From Planctomycetota bacterium (GTDB lineage: Bacteria > Planctomycetota > UBA1135 > JACQFD01), in assembly GCA_016792805.1 (NCBI GenBank), contig JAEUHX010000034.1:1-64000 (forward strand): a DNA stretch of 64,000 bases, read 5' to 3'. Under the pieces are notes generated by a model that worked only from the letters and a program-made list of their open reading frames with translations, searched no databases and had not been told where the DNA came from. Both the position numbers and the translations under genes were made by a program. How positions within the stretch are numbered: position 1 is the stretch's first letter; each line of letters opens with the position of its first letter. This document shows positions 35,469 through 44,507 of this stretch, piece after piece.

Positions 35469-37703
35469 ATGATGGGGCGCGAGAGGATTGTTGCACTGCT
35501 GGCGATTCTCGCTGCGGGCGCCTTCGTGCTGGCGCTGCGGCTGTTTGCCATGCAGGTGGTGAACGCCGACGAGTGGCGCTCCGAGGGAGACGCCCTCGGA
35601 GCCCGCTTCACGACGATCCCGTTCCGGCGAGGAGCGATCCTCGACCGCCTTGGCCGCCCCATCGCTGTCGACGAAGACAGCTTCGCGCTCGACTTCGAAT
35701 ATGCAGCATTTCGGTCGCGCCATCCGCTCGGACAAGCCGCTTCAGTGCGATCCATTCTCGAGGGGAGGATCGTCTCTCACTCGGAGATTGCGGCGAATCC
35801 CGAGGGCACGGCGGTCTCCATCGGGGCCGTCACGCCTGCACAGATCGCCAATGTATGGATTCGCAGCGAACGCTCCGCGGCGCGCGTGGCGCTGGCCGCG
35901 CTGCTGAGGCTCGACAGGGCGCAGGGCCGCCAGCTCGCGGCGCAGGTCGCCGACCGGAGCAACAGACCGATTTCTGAACTGTACGCTTCAAAAATCGCAG
36001 AGCTGCCGGCGCGCCTCGCCGCGGGGCGCGACGACCTGGCGCGCCTCGACGCGCTGCTCGACCGAGCCGCCGGCACGACACTCGGTGAGATCGACGCGCG
36101 GCGGCTGCGGATCCTGCAGGATGTGGAAGTTCGGATCTCTCGGCTGCGCGAGCGCGGGGGCTCCGGCGCCCTCGACCCCGAGGACACGGCGGAGGAGCGC
36201 GTGCAGCGCCGCCGGCAGCGGGAAGTGTGGCTTGAGCGATTTATGAGTGATGTTTCCTACGAGGCTGCTGAGCTCGTTGCCGCGCGGCCCGACCGGCTTC
36301 CCGGCTTCTCCGTTTCCGAGAGCATGACGCGGCGCTACCGCGAGCCCATCCTGCCTCGATTTGTGGGAACCGTCGCGCGGCCGGCCGACGACGAGCTGGC
36401 GGAGGCGGAGCAATCGCGCCAGCGCGTCGAGGAGCTGGCGCGGCTGCTCTCGCCGACCGAGGAGCAGCAGCAGGAGCTCACGGATCTTCGACGGAAGCTC
36501 CGCGAAGAACAATACACTCCGGGCGACGTCTCCGGGAAATCGGGCATCGAGTTCCAGTATGAAGATGTGTTGCGAGGCACGCGGGGATGGAAAATTGAGC
36601 TTGTGAGCCGGCGCGGCGGTGAGGCCGAGCGCGTCCAGTCGAAGGCACCGGAGAACGGCCGCGACGTGACGCTCACGCTCGACCTCGAGCTTCAAGAGGC
36701 GTGTGAGCGCGTGCTCCGCTCCGGGCTGCCGACTCTGCCCGGCCAGCCCATCCGCGGGGCGATCACCCTTGTGGACGTCGCGACGGGGGATGTGCTCGCG
36801 GCGGCCGCTCAGCCGAGCTACACGCGCGACGACCTCAAAGATCCGGCGCGATGGGACGCCGTCCGCCGTGTCGACGAGGATCCGCGCAGCCGCGCCAAGC
36901 CGCTCAGCCACCGCGCGTTTCACCCGTACTATCCGCCTGCGCCCGGCTCCGTCTTCAAGGTGGTGACTGCGATCGCCGCTCTTGAGCGAGGCATCGTCGA
37001 TCCCTCGACCAAGCATCTATGCGGGGGAGTCATCGGAACTCTCAAATGTGAGGGGCACCATGGCGAAATCGATCTCCGGACCGCCATGGAAGTGAGCTGT
37101 AATGTCTACTTCGGCTGGCTCGGAGAGAGGCTCGGCCGCACCGCCCTCCAGGACTCGGCGCGCCGATTCGGCTTCGGCTCGCCAACCGGCTTCAGTCCGA
37201 TCGAAGTGCCGGGCTCGCTGGAATTGCAGTCGGAAGATCTGGAGCTTTTGCGACGCTTCGGCATCGGCTACACCCTCACCGTCACGCCGCTGCAGGTCGC
37301 GCGCCTCTATGGTGCCATCGCCTCCGATGGGCGGCTTCGGCCGCTGCGCTCCGTTCGGTCCGTGGGCAGCTTCGAGCTTCCGCTGCGCGAGGGAGTGGAT
37401 CTTCACATTTCATCCGAGAATCTGTCCATTCTTCGGGAATCGCTCCGTGCCGTCGTGCACCGTGGCACGGCGCGCGATTCGGGTCTCTTCGAGCTCGGAG
37501 CGGCTGGCAAGACCGGCACTGCGGAGGTCGACGCCAAGGGAGTCGACAACCACGCGTGGTTTGCCGGGTACGCGCCGTTTGACGCGCCGAGAGTTGCGTT
37601 CGCTATGTATGTGGAGCGCGTGCCGATCCACGGCAAGGACATTACACCGATGGCCCGCGCCCTCCTTTCGAGCGGCGCCTTGAGACCTTATCTGCGGCCG
37701 TGA
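35469..37703 (+). CDS. mrdA: Penicillin-binding protein 2 (elongation transpeptidase)
   Basis: PBP2 cross-links peptidoglycan during side-wall growth. The 744-residue protein has a single N-terminal anchor (IVALLAILAAGAFVLALRLF), a pedestal domain including RGAILDRLGRPIAV near 57-70, and the transpeptidase domain with active-site SVFK (Ser494, Lys497), SCN (543-545) and KTG (681-683). A long helical insertion between about 130 and 330 (with ERVQRRRQREVWLERFMSDV) makes it bigger than the usual 600-650 residues. It starts 2 nt after mreD and overlaps rodA by four bases. Confidence 0.95.
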   Translation: MMGRERIVALLAILAAGAFVLALRLFAMQVVNADEWRSEGDALGARFTTIPFRRGAILDRLGRPIAVDEDSFALDFEYAAFRSRHPLGQAASVRSILEGRIVSHSEIAANPEGTAVSIGAVTPAQIANVWIRSERSAARVALAALLRLDRAQGRQLAAQVADRSNRPISELYASKIAELPARLAAGRDDLARLDALLDRAAGTTLGEIDARRLRILQDVEVRISRLRERGGSGALDPEDTAEERVQRRRQREVWLERFMSDVSYEAAELVAARPDRLPGFSVSESMTRRYREPILPRFVGTVARPADDELAEAEQSRQRVEELARLLSPTEEQQQELTDLRRKLREEQYTPGDVSGKSGIEFQYEDVLRGTRGWKIELVSRRGGEAERVQSKAPENGRDVTLTLDLELQEACERVLRSGLPTLPGQPIRGAITLVDVATGDVLAAAAQPSYTRDDLKDPARWDAVRRVDEDPRSRAKPLSHRAFHPYYPPAPGSVFKVVTAIAALERGIVDPSTKHLCGGVIGTLKCEGHHGEIDLRTAMEVSCNVYFGWLGERLGRTALQDSARRFGFGSPTGFSPIEVPGSLELQSEDLELLRRFGIGYTLTVTPLQVARLYGAIASDGRLRPLRSVRSVGSFELPLREGVDLHISSENLSILRESLRAVVHRGTARDSGLFELGAAGKTGTAEVDAKGVDNHAWFAGYAPFDAPRVAFAMYVERVPIHGKDITPMARALLSSGALRPYLRP

Positions 37704-38944
37704 AGCTCACAGAAAGGCTCGCCATCGCCCGCGAGCGCCTCGGCGCTCCGGCCATCGTCGTTGTGGCTGCTGCGGCCGCGCTCGCATCCATCGGCCTCGT
37801 CGTCTGCGCGAGCGTCGACCACGCGTCCGAGAAATCCTCGAGCTATTTCACGCTTCAGGCGGGCCGCCTCGCCCTTGGAGTTCCGGCTTGCCTCGTTGCC
37901 TTTTGGATTCGCCCGCGCTGGCTTCGCGCGCAAGCTTACGGATTTTATGTTGCATGTGCCGCCATGCTCATCGCGGTGCTTCTCTTTGGCCGCGTCGTGA
38001 ACGGCTCCCGTCGTTGGCTTGAGATCGGCGGCTTCCTGCGGTTCCAGCCGAGCGACCTCGCGAAGCTGGCCGCGTCGCTTGCCATTGCGCGGATTTGTGC
38101 CATCCGCGCGCGGGCCGAGAGCTTCGGCGGCGTTCTCTGTGCACTCGCCGCGGCTGCCGTGCCCGCGGCGCTGATCCTGAAGGAGCCCGACCTCGGGACG
38201 GCGATCGTATTCATTCCCTCGGCGCTCGCGATTGTGGCTATCGCGGGCGCGAAGCGCAGCCATTTGCTGATTGTGGGCGCGCTCCTCGTGACGGGCGCAG
38301 CACTCCTTGTTCTATATGGTCTTCACGGCTACCAGCGCGACCGCATCGAAATGTGGCTTCGCCAGGGTTCCATGACCGCGGCCGAGAAGCAGGCCCAGGG
38401 CTATCACCTCCACCGCTCGATGGTGGCCATCGGCTCCGGCGGGCTCTTCGGCTACGGCTGGGCGGAAGGACCACAGAATCAGCGCGATCTCCTTCCGGAA
38501 CGACACACCGACTTTGCCTTCGCCGTGATTGCGGAGGAGTTCGGCCTCGTGGGCGCATTCGTGGTGCTCTTCCTAGAGGCGGCGCTCCCCGCTGGATTAT
38601 TGATTCTCGCATTGCGCGTGCGCGAGTCGTTCTCGCGGCTCGCGATTGTCGGCATCGCCGTACAAATCGGGACGCAGGCTCTCGTGAACATGGGAGTGGC
38701 GACTGGAGTCTTCCCCACCACCGGCATCGCGCTTCCGCTGATCTCCTATGGTGGTACTTCAGCGATTGTGACTTTGGTAAGCATTGCGGTTGCGCTCAAC
38801 CTGGCGGGACACGCCGAGCCGGTGCTGGCCCAGGAGATGTTCTCGCCCGAGGAGGAAGAGACGCTCCTTGACCGGACGCTAAAGCCTCGTCCGCGCCTTT
38901 GGAATCACTCGCGTCGCCCAGCGACAGAGCGCCCGCGGCGCTGA
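37700..38944 (+). CDS. rodA: Rod-shape SEDS glycosyltransferase RodA
   Basis: RodA polymerises glycan strands from lipid II and works as a complex with PBP2. The 414-residue SEDS protein has about ten membrane helices, GRVVNGSRRWLEIGGFLRFQPSDLAKL shown in two parts (NGSRRWLEIGG; FQPSDLAKL), LILKEPDLGTAIVFIPSAL, and the extracellular ERHTDFAFAVIAEEFGLVGA loop with the catalytic Asp region. TGVFPTTGIALPLISYGGTS is the SEDS C-terminal signature. GTG at 37700 overlaps the mrdA stop, closing the operon. The last 45 residues are a charged cytosolic tail. Confidence 0.96.
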   Translation: MKLTERLAIARERLGAPAIVVVAAAAALASIGLVVCASVDHASEKSSSYFTLQAGRLALGVPACLVAFWIRPRWLRAQAYGFYVACAAMLIAVLLFGRVVNGSRRWLEIGGFLRFQPSDLAKLAASLAIARICAIRARAESFGGVLCALAAAAVPAALILKEPDLGTAIVFIPSALAIVAIAGAKRSHLLIVGALLVTGAALLVLYGLHGYQRDRIEMWLRQGSMTAAEKQAQGYHLHRSMVAIGSGGLFGYGWAEGPQNQRDLLPERHTDFAFAVIAEEFGLVGAFVVLFLEAALPAGLLILALRVRESFSRLAIVGIAVQIGTQALVNMGVATGVFPTTGIALPLISYGGTSAIVTLVSIAVALNLAGHAEPVLAQEMFSPEEEETLLDRTLKPRPRLWNHSRRPATERPRR

Positions 38945-39009
38945 GCGGCTTCTCGGGGGTGAGCGGTGGGCCGCGATCGTCGCTCTGTGCCGGCCATGCT
39001 CTTCCGACC

Positions 39010-40774
39010 ATGAGACCGCAGCGACACGTGGCTTCGTGCTCCCTCACTCTTGCTGTCGTCCTCATGGCAGCTCCGGCGCAAGATCGGCACCCAACGCTCT
39101 CTCCGTTTTCTGCTCTCCGCTGGAACGGCAACGCCGTCGAAGCACAAATCGACGAGCGATGGTGGGGCATCGAGTCGATCGACGAACGATCCGTCGGCTC
39201 GATCCTCGACTTTTGTGAGAAGGAGTGGCCCACCAAGTGGCGCAAGCGATTTGTGGAAGATCTGGTCGAGGTGCTGACCCGCATGGGTGCGCGCCGTCCG
39301 AAGCGATACGCATCGAGGTGCCTGACCTCGAGTCCGGAGAGAAAAGTGAGCTCAAAGATGTGCCGATGACCTCGGCCAATCGGAGAGCGCTATGGGCGGC
39401 GCGGCGCAACGAGCGGGATGGAGGGCCGCGAAGCCATTCGAGCGCTCTGGCACTCGCCCGCGCGGACGCCGAGGCCGATCTCGATGCGCTCGCGAAAGCG
39501 ATCGAGCGCGATTTCTCCTACGCCGAGCTCTCGGGATTCTCCTTTCGCGCCGCTCTTGACGCCCTCCGCGCTGGACTCGGGGAGCGCATTGGCGTGCAGA
39601 CCTTCGCGTTTCAACTCGTCACGTTCTTGAGCTCCTTCGGCGACGGTCATGCGCGCTTGGAGGGCTTTCCGGATCATTATTCATTACGCGGCTACCCGCC
39701 ATTCCTCGTAGACGATTGCGGCGAGCGACTTGCGGCATTTCGCGCGGATCGAACCGCGTGGATCGTCGTGGAGCATCCATATATTACTCATCTCGACGGG
39801 CTGCCGGTCGAATCCTGGCTCGCCGACGCTTCAGCGGCTCCGAGGCATTCGTTGATTGAGGTATATCGAGCATCTTCGGAAGCAGCCCGGCCGGCCGCCT
39901 TCGCCGCAAGTGGAGGTGAGCCTGGAGAGCGAGGATGGGCGTTCGAAGCGCACGGTGCACCTTGCCATCTCCGACACGAAGCCAACCTATGGCGAATGGC
40001 CTCGCCGCGAGAGCGGGCTCCTGAAGGATGGGATTGGCTATCTGCGGATCGCACGCATGGAGTCGGAGCCCGCGCTGCTCGACGGCGTCGATCGGTGGAT
40101 GTCACAGTTCCGAGGGAGCCGCGGCCTCGTGATCGATGTGCGCGGGAATGGCGGAGGGTCGCGAGACGCGCTGCTGCGGCTCTTTCCTTACTTCATGGCA
40201 CCGGGGAAGCCGCCCGCGATTGTGAATGTTTCCGCTCTGCGGGGCCGACGACCCTGCTCTTCGGAGTTCGCCGGAGGGCGCGCTTGCCGATCGCGCTCTT
40301 TTTCCCCAGCTTTCCGCCCGTTGGTCGAAAGAGGAGCGTGAGGCGATCGAAGCATTCTCCGCGCGCTTCTCTCCACAATGGAAGCTGCCGGCTCAGAAGT
40401 TCACCCCCGGCATTATTTGGTCCTCTCGCGGTAGAGCAATCCGAAGACATACCACTATACGAGTCCAACCGTCATTCTCCTTGACGCTGGGTGCTTCAGC
40501 GCCACGGACATCTTCCTTGGTGCGTTTCGCACGAAGCAATAGATAAAATTTGTAGGATCGCCGTCATCCGGCGGGAGCGCACCGCGTGGCGCGGCCCCGA
40601 CTGGCGCGTCGAAGCGATCGTTATGCCGGCACATATGATTCTTACGATTTCGCCTGCGAGGTCCTCGGGCGCTCTCCGGATGCAACTCTTTCCGCCGACG
40701 TCATTGACGGCGGAACGGGTATTCGCTACTCAATCGATCCGGCTCTCGAATTTGTGGGGAGTCGCCAACGATGA
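39010..40774 (+). pseudogene. S41-family (C-terminal processing) peptidase, decayed
   Basis: Homology to a secreted S41 peptidase runs across several frames. ATG 39010 opens a signal peptide (SCSLTLAVVLMAAPAQD). The frame shifts near 39290 into DLDALAKAIERDFSYAELSG and FLSSFGDGHARL, shifts near 39860 into IGYLRIARMES and GLVIDVRGNGGGSRDAL, and shifts again near 40230 into the WSKEEREAIEAFSARFSPQW part. The last third reads TVILLDAGCFSATDIFLGA with the catalytic-Ser motif FSATD, but in-frame TAG stops lie at 40432 and 40540, followed by FVGSPSSGGSA. The final frame ends at 40774, overlapping the sigma factor ATG by four bases, which suggests original coupling. A dead gene of recent decay. Confidence 0.8.
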
Positions 40775-41470
40775 GCGAGCAGCGCGGTGCCGAGGATCTG
40801 TTGCAAGTGCTCCGACGAGGCGACTCCGCTGCGGCCCGTGCATTGGTTCTCAACTATCGAGATCGGCGGCTGCGATATGCGACTGCGCTCCTGAGCGATC
40901 CCAAGGAGTCGGAGGACGCGGTTCAGGACGTATTCGCAGCGTTGCTTGCCGAACGCGAGGCGCCGGCACACCTTCGGACTTGGCTCTACCGCTGCACGCG
41001 CAACGCGTGCATTCGCCGCCGCGCGGCTAGCCGCCGCACCGAGAAGTCTCCGCCGAGCGCGCGCGATGCCCGTGCACTCTCCGGCACGCTCAAGGAGGAC
41101 GTTCCAGAAGTTATCCGAGCTCCGCGCGGGCCTCGTCGCCCATTGCTGCGTCGCCTCATCCTCGTCGGAACTCCATGGCTACGCCTGCGGCGAGGCTTCT
41201 TGCGCTGGGCGACGAATCCTCCCGCTCGCTTTGCGGAGCACTTTTGGAACGTCCTCCAGGCCCTCGACCCACGCTGACCGCCTCGAACAGGAAGGCCTTC
41301 TGCCTGCGGCCGTTGCGGCGCTGACCCCAGCGCGGCACGAGCTTCTTCGCCAGCGGTATTCGGAGAATCTCTCGCGCCCAGAAATCGCCCAGGACCTCGA
41401 GCTGCCGGTGTCGGCTGTGAAATCGCGCCTTTATGACGCTATCTCGAGGCTCCGCTCGACCTTAGCTACC
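40771..41470 (+). pseudogene. ECF-type sigma factor split by a MITE-like insertion
   Basis: The first 95 or so residues from ATG 40771 are a good sigma-70 region 2: RDRRLRYATALLSDPKESED and DAVQDVFAALLA, then LRTWLYRCTRNACIRRRAA. At 41094 the coding sequence enters the inserted element and ends in a meaningless peptide at 41277. Region 4 resumes in another frame just after the element: ADRLEQEGLLPAAVAALTPA, RHELLRQRYSENLSRPEIAQ and VSAVKSRLYDAISRLRSTL, a complete helix-turn-helix. The gene's 3' end then meets a second, inverted element copy at 41471. The factor would need both regions, so it is inactive. It probably once controlled itself and the adjacent peptidase gene. Confidence 0.8.
41094..41257 (+). 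mobile_element. MITE-like element, copy 2 (inside sigma factor gene)
   Basis: Left end GGAGGACGTTCCAGAAGT and reverse-complemented right end GGAGGACGTTCCAAAAGT differ at one base over 18. The 164-bp interior aligns with copy 1 (GAGCTCCGCGCGGGCCTCGT versus GAGCTGCGCGCGGGCCTCGT near the left end, and CCATGGCTACGCCTG in the middle in both). It encodes no transposase. It separates sigma regions 2 and 4 and shifts the frame. A target duplication is not obvious. Confidence 0.8.
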
Positions 41471-41645
41471 CGTGCCAAAAATGCTCCAGCCGCTCGGTCG
41501 GGTGCGTCGCACTGCGAACACGAGGATTTCTGCCGAGATCAAGGAGGACCGCCGCAGTCGTAGCCAAGGAACTCCGCCGAGGCGGTCCGACGATGAGACC
41601 GCCAAGAGCTCGCGTGCGCGGCTCGGAGGACTTTCGCTGCGGGCT
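41471..41645 (-). mobile_element. MITE-like element, diverged inverted copy 3
   Basis: Read on the minus strand the region ends GGAGCATTTTTGGCACG, close to the right end of copy 2, and its middle (GAGTTCCTTGGCTACGACTG) aligns with CCATGGCTACGCCTG of the others at roughly 70% identity by eye. The left end is eroded (CGAAAGTCCTCCGAGC). It lies directly after sigma region 4. The gap from here to 41861 holds nothing else recognisable. Confidence 0.5.
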
Positions 41646-41861
41646 GTGAGCTTCGACATGGCTCGAGCCTCGCCTACAGCCACGGAACACAACCCCCCGT
41701 GGCCCAACGTCCTAGGACGCAGATAAAGATCCAAAAAAATCCGTTCGCATCTGCGGTGAGGGACGGCACATTTGCGCCACTCAGGTTCGCGGTTCATGGG
41801 CATTCGCCCGGAACGGCTGGAGACAACTTGTCGGTGATTCCGGATTCCCGGAGGGGCTCGC

Positions 41862-42179
41862 GTGTCTACTTCGTCTCCCGTTCTATCCGACTCCGATTCC
41901 GTCTCGGCGGTCGCGCTCGGCGCGACGCCGACCGGTAACGTCGCAGCCGACGACCACCCTAGCCGCCGTTGGGGGGAAGGGCTCGCACTGGTCTGCGAAA
42001 ACTGCGGCACGGCGTATCACCTGAGCGATGACCGCTCGGCGTCCGCCCCGCTCTGGTGCGAGACCTGCGGCCTCGAGCTCCATCACAAGCCGAGCGCCGC
42101 CTCGAGCCTCGCCTGGGGCATGGCGCTCGTCGTCATCACGATCGCGCTCGGCGTCGTGCTCTTCCTAATCCAAGGCTGA
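41862..42179 (+). CDS. Zinc-ribbon tail-anchored membrane protein
   Basis: A 105-residue protein of unknown function. It has a disordered Ser/Asp-rich N-terminus of about 35 residues, a zinc ribbon with two CxxC pairs (CENCGTAYH and CETCGLELH), and a single C-terminal helix (WGMALVVITIALGVVLFLIQ) ending two residues before the stop, so it is tail-anchored with the ribbon in the cytosol. GTG 41862 is the start. It lies 73 nt upstream of the BMC aldehyde dehydrogenase on the same strand and may be co-transcribed; a functional tie to the compartment is only positional. Confidence 0.7.
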   Translation: MSTSSPVLSDSDSVSAVALGATPTGNVAADDHPSRRWGEGLALVCENCGTAYHLSDDRSASAPLWCETCGLELHHKPSAASSLAWGMALVVITIALGVVLFLIQG

Positions 42180-42252
42180 GCGCCGCGCGTGCCCCGTCGG
42201 GCCACCGCGATGACTTGACCGCCTCGGCGGCCCACGGAGAATCGCGCCGCCC

Positions 42253-44094
42253 ATGGCCGACCTCGACCGCGACCTCCAGTCGATTCAGGAGGTCCGAACC
42301 CTCCTCCGCCGCGCCGCTGCCGCGCAGAAGCAGCTCGAGCAGTTCGACCAAGCGACCATCGATCGCATCACGAAGGCGATGGTCGACGCCGGTGCCCGCG
42401 CCGCGGAGGCGTTGGCGCGGCTCGCGGTCGAGGAGACGGGTTATGGCCGCGTCGATAGCAAGACGCTCAAGAATCTCTTCGGGACGGAGTTTCTGTGGGA
42501 ATCGATCAAGGATCTGAGGACCGTCGGGATCGTGCGGCGCGACGACGCTGCCGGCATTTGGGAAGTGGCGGCGCCGTTCGGCGTCGTGGCCGGCATCATC
42601 CCGACGACGAATCCGACGTCGACGGCGCTTTACAAAGCCATTATTTCAGTCAAGGCGCGCAACACGATTGTGATGTCGCCGCACCCGCGGTCGGTGCGAT
42701 GCGTTCGCGAGACTTGCCGCGTTCTTGAGGAGGCGGCCGTCCGTGCGGGGGCGCCCGAGGGTGTGGTTTTGTGCCTTTCGGCGCCGTCGCTCGAGGCGAC
42801 GAACGAGCTGATGCGCAACTCGCTCACCGACGTGATCCTCGCGACGGGCGGCTCGGCGCTTGTGAAGGCGGCCTACTCGTCGGGGAAGCCGGCGTACGGC
42901 GTGGGGCCGGGCAACGCGCCCGCTTACATCGAGCGCACGGCCGACGTCGTCCACGCCGTGCGCTGCATTGTTGCATCGCAGACATTCGACTGGGGCACGA
43001 TCTGTGCGAGCGAGCAGGCGGTGATCGTCGATCGCGAAATTGCGGGCGCTGTGCAGGAGGAGTTCCGCCGGCAGGGCGCGCACTTCTGTAGCGAGGCGGA
43101 GGTCAAGGCCCTCGAGAAAATTTGCATTCGCGGCGAGCTGATGAATCCCGAGGTCGTCGGTCAGGCGCCGGTGAAGCTCGCCGCCATGGCGGGTTTCCGC
43201 GTGCCCGAAAATACGACGGTGTTGCTGGCGCCACTCGAGGGCGTCGGACCCAAATATCCGCTTTCGCGCGAGATTCTGACGCCGCTCCTCGCGTGGTATG
43301 TGGTTCGCGACTGGCGTGAAGGTTGCGAGCGCGCGAAGCAGATTCTCGAGTTCGGCGGCGATGGGCACACGCTCGGGCTTCACACGCGCAGCGAAGAAGT
43401 GGTGACCGCCTTCGCGCTCGAGAAGCCGAGCAACCGAATCATACTTAATGCACCGACGAGCCAGGGTGCCGTCGGATTTGCGACTAATCTCGAGGCGTCC
43501 ATGACGCTCGGATGCGGCCCCATGGGACGCAATATTTCGAGCGACAATATTACTGCGCGCCACCTTGTGAACTTGAAGCGCGTTGCCGCGATCCGCTCCG
43601 ATTTCTGGGATATCGCGGCCAAGTATGCGTCGGGCCGCACGGGCGTTACCTATCCCGTGGCGGTGTCCCAGCACCTTGTGACGCCCGCGCCCGGAAGCGG
43701 AGCACCGCGCACGCGGCCGAGCGAGACGCATGCGCCCGCGCCGCGCTCGGTGCAGGGGGCGGCCGGCGCCTCCCGCAGCGAGCGCAGCTATGGCGGCTAC
43801 AGTGGCAATGCAACTTATGCGATTCCCGGCGAGGCGCCCGCGTGGTCGGCCGCGGCCGGACGCCCTGCCGCAGAGATTGCCCCGAGCAGCGTCGCGACGC
43901 CCGCGCCGGTCTCCGCGCCTTCGTCCGGCGGCGGATCGCACGGACACTCCCACGCGCCGGGTGCTCCGCATCTGTGCGCGAAGTGCGCCGGCGAGCAGCC
44001 CGCGCGGCCGGAGGCGCCGCGCAATGCCGTGCAGCCCAACCCAAGCGCCGTGATCGCCGCACTCCTCGGCAAGTCGGGGGGCGCAAGCTACTGA
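42253..44094 (+). CDS. BMC-associated CoA-acylating aldehyde dehydrogenase with long C-terminal tail
   Basis: A 613-residue PduP/EutE-like enzyme that should oxidise an aldehyde to acyl-CoA with NAD+ and CoA inside a microcompartment. The catalytic domain covers about 1-475: AAPFGVVAGIIPTTNPTSTA (107-126) for nucleotide binding, ATGGSALVKAAYSSGKPAYG (197-216), and the nucleophile Cys251 in DWGTICASEQ. After PVAVSQHLVTP there is a 130-residue extension absent from classic PduP: Pro/Ala/Ser-rich linker, a His-rich SHGHSHAPGAPHLCAKC segment with a CxxC, and a terminal amphipathic helix NPSAVIAALLGKSGG that looks like an encapsulation peptide. BMC shell genes follow at once. The substrate is unknown; no lyase, phosphotransacylase or alcohol dehydrogenase is adjacent. 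Confidence 0.9.
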   Translation: MADLDRDLQSIQEVRTLLRRAAAAQKQLEQFDQATIDRITKAMVDAGARAAEALARLAVEETGYGRVDSKTLKNLFGTEFLWESIKDLRTVGIVRRDDAAGIWEVAAPFGVVAGIIPTTNPTSTALYKAIISVKARNTIVMSPHPRSVRCVRETCRVLEEAAVRAGAPEGVVLCLSAPSLEATNELMRNSLTDVILATGGSALVKAAYSSGKPAYGVGPGNAPAYIERTADVVHAVRCIVASQTFDWGTICASEQAVIVDREIAGAVQEEFRRQGAHFCSEAEVKALEKICIRGELMNPEVVGQAPVKLAAMAGFRVPENTTVLLAPLEGVGPKYPLSREILTPLLAWYVVRDWREGCERAKQILEFGGDGHTLGLHTRSEEVVTAFALEKPSNRIILNAPTSQGAVGFATNLEASMTLGCGPMGRNISSDNITARHLVNLKRVAAIRSDFWDIAAKYASGRTGVTYPVAVSQHLVTPAPGSGAPRTRPSETHAPAPRSVQGAAGASRSERSYGGYSGNATYAIPGEAPAWSAAAGRPAAEIAPSSVATPAPVSAPSSGGGSHGHSHAPGAPHLCAKCAGEQPARPEAPRNAVQPNPSAVIAALLGKSGGASY

Positions 44095-44184
44095 GCGATT
44101 CTCGACGCGCGCCGGCCGATCTCACTTCTTACTTTCGATTCCACTCACCCCACAGAAACCAGCAATAGGAACTGTTAACTTCCC

Positions 44185-44487
44185 ATGAGCAATATTGCCC
44201 TCGGCATGGTCGAGACGAAGGGCCTCGTCGGCGCCATTGAGGCGGCGGACGCGATGGTCAAGGCCGCAAAGGTCGTCCTCATCGGTAAAGAGAAGATCGG
44301 CGGCGGCTACGTCACGGTCATGGTCCGCGGCGAGGTCGGCGCCGTGAAGGCTGCTACCGACGCCGGCGCGGCCGCTGCGCGCCGCGTCGGAGAGCTCGTT
44401 TCGGTGCACGTCATTCCGCGCCCGCACGCTGAGGTCGAGCAGATCCTTCCGAAGGCCGGCTCGCCTGAGAGCGGCGGGACGCTCTGA
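44185..44487 (+). CDS. BMC-H hexameric shell protein
   Basis: A 100-residue single-domain shell protein (PduA/EutM/CcmK type) forming the flat hexagonal tiles of a microcompartment. It reads [20 protein letters not shown] then [20 protein letters not shown]; the KIGGG loop lines the central pore. [20 protein letters not shown] and [18 protein letters not shown] are the remaining family signatures. From memory it is very close in pattern to the BMC-H protein of Haliangium ochraceum. It follows the dehydrogenase by 90 nt and precedes the first BMC-T by 20 nt. Confidence 0.95.
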   Translation: MSNIALGMVETKGLVGAIEAADAMVKAAKVVLIGKEKIGGGYVTVMVRGEVGAVKAATDAGAAAARRVGELVSVHVIPRPHAEVEQILPKAGSPESGGTL

Positions 44488-44507
44488 GCCGCGCGGCTAA
44501 GCCCACC

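Noticed and set aside
40432..40542. Programmed TAG readthrough in the peptidase gene
   Set aside because: The two in-frame TAG codons come with at least three frameshifts, so decay is the simpler explanation.
41462..42010. 182-residue minus-strand gene
   Set aside because: Its frame runs through the inverted MITE copy and antisense to the zinc-ribbon gene; the shared TPWLRL-like peptide comes from the repeat.
42646..43971. 441-residue antisense frame opposite the aldehyde dehydrogenase
   Set aside because: Shadow frame of a certain enzyme, with no recognisable motif.
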